A model generated the notes under the pieces. It ran no database searches and was not told where the DNA came from. It was given only the letters and a program-made list of their open reading frames with translations. Source: Actinomycetota bacterium (GTDB taxonomy: Bacteria; Actinomycetota; UBA4738). From it: a stretch of DNA of 8,101 nucleotides. Positions 5,783 through 8,101 of this stretch are shown here, in pieces; position 1 is the stretch's first letter, and every line of letters begins with the position of its first letter. The position numbers and the translations under genes were made by a program. The stretch lies in NCBI GenBank assembly GCA_005885015.1, contig VAYG01000113.1, forward strand, positions 1-8,101, in the 5' to 3' direction.

Positions 5783-7862
5783 CCATACCCACTGGCTGCG
5801 CCCCAACGGCCAGGAGCGGTCGCCGTTCCGGGTGCTGGTGATCGACACCGAAACGCGGCCGATCGACGGCCAGGCCAGCGGCCATGAGGTGCTACGACTA
5901 TGGTGCGCGCGGCTGCTGCGCCGCAAGGGCGACGGTCCCGGCAAGCCGCGCCAGGCCGACTACTTCGGCCATACCGCCGCCGAGCTGGGCGAGCTGATCG
6001 ACAGCCTGGCGCGCGCCGACCGCACGCTGTGGATCATGGCCCACAACCTGAACTTTGACCTAGCCGTGACCGCCCTTCCAGTCGAGCTGTGCGACCGCGG
6101 CTGGCGGATCACCGAGGGCGCCTTGACCAGCGATTCGCCCTGGTGCCGGCTGGCCAAAGGCTCGCGGCGCCTGGCGGTGGCCGACACCTGGTCATGGCTG
6201 CCGGCGGGGCTCGACGAGATCGCCCGCCTGCTGGGCATGCGCAAGCTGGAGCTGCCCGGCGAGCATGACGAGGAAGCCGCCTGGTTCGCACGCTGCCGGC
6301 GCGACGTGGCGATCACCGCGCGGGCCATCGGCCAGCTCATGGACTGGTGGGACGCCGGCCGCTTCGGTAACTGGTCGATCACCGGCCCGGCCACCGGCTG
6401 GAGCAGCTACCGCCACCGCCGGCCGGCGCCCAAGGTGCTAGTTGACCCCGATCCCGAGGCTCGCGCCCTGGAGATGCGAGCCGTGACCGGCGGCCGCCGG
6501 GAGTCGATGCGCCAGGGCGTGCTACCCGCCGGGCTGTATGCCGACCTGGACATAAGCACCGCGCACCTAGTGGCCATGAGCGAGCTACCGCTACCCATGC
6601 GCCGCCTGCGCCGCTTCGAGTCCCTGCAGCCGACCGACATTCGGCTGCGCAGCCCGGTGCTCGACGTGCTGGCCGAGTGCGAGGTTCAGACGGCCAGCCC
6701 GCGCTACCCGTGGGACTCCGGCCAGGGAATCTTCTACCCGGTCGGCAGGTTCCGTACGGTGCTGGCCGGGCCCGAGCTGCGCGAGGCCCTGCGCCGCGGC
6801 GAGCTGCTGAGCATCGGCGCCGGCTACAGCTACGGCATGGCCGACCATATGGCCGGCTGGGCGCGCTGGTTGGCCAGCCTGCTCGACCTTCGCACCCCGG
6901 ACGTGCCGCCCATGGCCCGCCTAGCCGCCAAACACTGGAGCCGCTGCGTGCCCGGCAAGTGGGCCGGCCACTCCAGCGAGGTGCTGGAGCGCCGCCCGGA
7001 CCCGCGCCCCGGCTGGGGAGTCGAGCGCGGATTCGTGAGCGAGGGCCGCCGGCCGGCCGACTTCCTGCGGGTGGGCGGCGAGCTGTGGACTATCGCCCGC
7101 GACGAGTGGGCGGATGATGCCTTCCCCGCGGTGCTGGCCTGGATTCAGGCCGCTACCCGCGTGGCGGTGGGGCGCATGGTGGACGCCCTGGGCCCGGCGG
7201 TTGTCAGCGTCAACACCGACGGCGTGCTGGTGGACGTGGCCCAGGTGCCGACCAGGAGCCTGCAGGCGGCCGGCGGCTCGCGCCTGGGGCCCAGGGCCCA
7301 GCTGCGCTACCTGGACGCCTACCTGGCCCGCCTGGACCGTAAGCTGCGCCCGTTCAGCGTGCGGATCAAGACCGCCGCCGGGGCGGTGACGGTCATCAGC
7401 CCGCAGCACCTGATCCTTGACCATGAGCGCCGGTTGGCCGGCATCCCCAGGCGCGCCCAGCGACTCGACCGCGGCCGCTATCGCTTCACGGCCTGGCCCC
7501 GGCTGCGCGTGCAGCTGGCCCGCCCGCTGCCGATCGGCTACCAGACCGTGCGGCGCACCGTCAACCTGGAGGCCATCCCGCCCAGCGGTTGGCTGCTAGA
7601 GTCGGGGCGGGTGGAGGCCATCGCGCTGCAGCTGGTCGATGGCCGAGCAGTTATCAGCTGGCCCCACGGCCTGGACGCGGCCCACGGTTCCCCGCTGACC
7701 CCGCCCGAGCGGCAGCATCCCCTACTGCGCCAGGTCCTGGCCAGGCCGGTAGCCTGGGAGCCTGGCCAGGAGGTCACAGGACGGCCAGCACGGCCACGCC
7801 AGGCTCGGGCCCATGCCAGCAGCCGCCCTCACCGTTTGACGCCCGCAGCGGCCGCCCTGTAG
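5769..7862 (+). CDS. Family B DNA polymerase, phi29-like architecture, divergent active site
   Basis: This 697-residue protein is a replicative DNA polymerase with a 3'-5' proofreading domain. Exo I is D26/E28 (VIDTETRP), Exo II N93/D97 (AHNLNFDL) and Exo III D179 (CRRDVAITARA; the usual Tyr slot is R175). A GGR motif (241-243) replaces YxGG. Motif A is DISTAHLVAM with D261, motif B K388...G396-K397, and motif C VNTDG with D484. Distances Exo I to A (235) and A to B (127) are close to phi29 polymerase (237 and 134), and the 96-residue B-to-C gap leaves room for a TPR2-like insertion, so protein priming is plausible. Unusual residues are H266 at the steric-gate Tyr slot, R392 and P395 in motif B, N482 for the first motif C Asp, and QHL (546-548) in the KxY slot. 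Residues 558-697 form a thumb-like end with a basic tail. ATG 5769 is the first start after an in-frame stop. Confidence 0.9.
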   Translation: MTRPSHTHWLRPNGQERSPFRVLVIDTETRPIDGQASGHEVLRLWCARLLRRKGDGPGKPRQADYFGHTAAELGELIDSLARADRTLWIMAHNLNFDLAVTALPVELCDRGWRITEGALTSDSPWCRLAKGSRRLAVADTWSWLPAGLDEIARLLGMRKLELPGEHDEEAAWFARCRRDVAITARAIGQLMDWWDAGRFGNWSITGPATGWSSYRHRRPAPKVLVDPDPEARALEMRAVTGGRRESMRQGVLPAGLYADLDISTAHLVAMSELPLPMRRLRRFESLQPTDIRLRSPVLDVLAECEVQTASPRYPWDSGQGIFYPVGRFRTVLAGPELREALRRGELLSIGAGYSYGMADHMAGWARWLASLLDLRTPDVPPMARLAAKHWSRCVPGKWAGHSSEVLERRPDPRPGWGVERGFVSEGRRPADFLRVGGELWTIARDEWADDAFPAVLAWIQAATRVAVGRMVDALGPAVVSVNTDGVLVDVAQVPTRSLQAAGGSRLGPRAQLRYLDAYLARLDRKLRPFSVRIKTAAGAVTVISPQHLILDHERRLAGIPRRAQRLDRGRYRFTAWPRLRVQLARPLPIGYQTVRRTVNLEAIPPSGWLLESGRVEAIALQLVDGRAVISWPHGLDAAHGSPLTPPERQHPLLRQVLARPVAWEPGQEVTGRPARPRQARAHASSRPHRLTPAAAAL

Positions 7863-7887
7863 GCTCGCCGGGCCAGCCCCCCTGGCA

Positions 7888-7929
7888 GGCCCTGGGGGCG
7901 CACCTTGCTCGGGAAGGGTCCCCAGGGCC
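7888..7929. repeat. 10-bp inverted repeat after polymerase gene
   Basis: GGCCCTGGGG (7888-7897) and CCCCAGGGCC (7920-7929) are perfect inverted arms with a 22-base spacer. A G-T pair could extend the stem by one. It is the longest inverted repeat in the tail and the first strong stem after the polymerase stop, so it could end transcription or be a protein-binding or replication element. Confidence 0.5.
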
Positions 7930-8012
7930 ACTAAGCCGCCCCAGGCGGAGCGCCTACCCGCTGCTTCGGTTCCGGACCCCCGGACGTAGCCGCTAGGCCC
8001 CCCTGGGGCGTT

Positions 8013-8027
8013 CTGCTGCCCCAGCAG
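8013..8027. repeat. Tight hairpin CTGCTG/CAGCAG
   Basis: CTGCTGCCCCAGCAG has perfect 6-base arms around a three-base CCC loop. It is preceded three bases away by another tight hairpin (7997-8009, GCCCC/GGGGC, three-base loop). Two adjacent short-loop stems are typical of structured single-stranded DNA or RNA elements, but the function is unknown. Confidence 0.42.
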
Positions 8028-8101
8028 CTCCAAGCGGTCCCGTTCCCCACCCTTCGCCGCGGCATCCCCCTGATCGCCGGCCCGCCCCCCACCGGGCCCC
8101 G

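Larger units (their letters stand above)
7863..8101. other. Non-coding C-rich tail with clustered inverted repeats
   Basis: No convincing gene follows the polymerase stop. The plus strand is C-rich, with several runs of five or more C. Seven inverted repeats lie within 7872-8098: 7872-7886 (5-base arms), 7888-7929 (10), 7943-7955 (5), 7971-7984 (5), 7997-8009 (5), 8013-8027 (6) and 8079-8098 (6). Short arms are expected by chance at this GC content; the close packing and the 10-base pair are less so. Possible roles are a transcription end, a replication origin or a terminal region of a linear replicon. The window does not show whether the molecule ends here. Confidence 0.5.

Noticed and set aside
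6921..7424. 167-codon minus-strand frame under the polymerase
   Set aside because: It lies fully opposite the polymerase palm, including motif C, and has no recognisable domain.
7589..7996. 135-codon plus-strand frame overlapping the polymerase end
   Set aside because: It is a frame shadow of the polymerase C-terminus that merely runs on into the C-rich tail; low-complexity composition.
7722..8033. 103-codon minus-strand frame covering the tail
   Set aside because: The product is Gly/Pro/Ala-rich without motif, overlaps the polymerase end antisense and runs through the hairpin cluster; no SD is evident at its start.
1..8101. tRNA genes, CRISPR arrays, insertion sequences, integrase or attachment site
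   Set aside because: No cloverleaf-like sequence, regularly spaced direct repeats, transposase motif or recombinase signature was seen on either strand.

Overview
The window is about 70% G+C by eye. From base 2 to base 7862 it is packed with co-directional plus-strand genes, most of which overlap by a few bases or sit behind a clear Shine-Dalgarno (SD) sequence. Dense small genes, a repeat-rich probable virion protein, a lysin-like peptidase with a holin-like membrane peptide, and a stand-alone family B DNA polymerase together indicate a tailed or tectivirus-like phage, or a prophage, of a high-GC host, most likely an actinobacterium. No host gene, integrase, tRNA or CRISPR array was seen.

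Layout. (1) 2-1267: the end of a probable structural gene made of helical repeats, then two small overlapping genes. (2) 1268-1378: the only sizeable regulatory gap in the left half. It holds a perfect 17-base palindrome lying in a candidate promoter, and a leader hairpin. (3) 1379-3526: a run of overlapping genes comprising an unknown Cys/His protein, a C39-like cysteine peptidase (probable lysin), a short membrane peptide (candidate holin) and two small Cys/His proteins. (4) 3549-5018: a possible single-stranded-DNA-binding-like protein, a small helical protein, a zinc-ribbon protein with an acidic run, and a small disordered acidic protein, closed by a perfect 15-bp-stem terminator. (5) 5130-7862: an unknown 167-aa protein, a 50-aa zinc-ribbon protein and a 697-aa family B DNA polymerase, chained by overlaps. 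(6) 7863-8101: a non-coding, C-rich tail full of inverted repeats.

The most unusual content is the polymerase. Its exonuclease and palm motifs are spaced almost exactly as in the protein-primed phi29 enzyme, but several normally invariant active-site residues differ: His at the steric-gate Tyr slot, Arg and Pro in motif B, NTDG for DTDS, and no KxY. It is followed directly by the palindrome-rich tail, which could be an origin or a replicon end; the window alone cannot decide this. The two zinc-ribbon proteins share an identical Cys/His spacing and look like paralogues flanking the terminator. No terminal-protein gene could be recognised.
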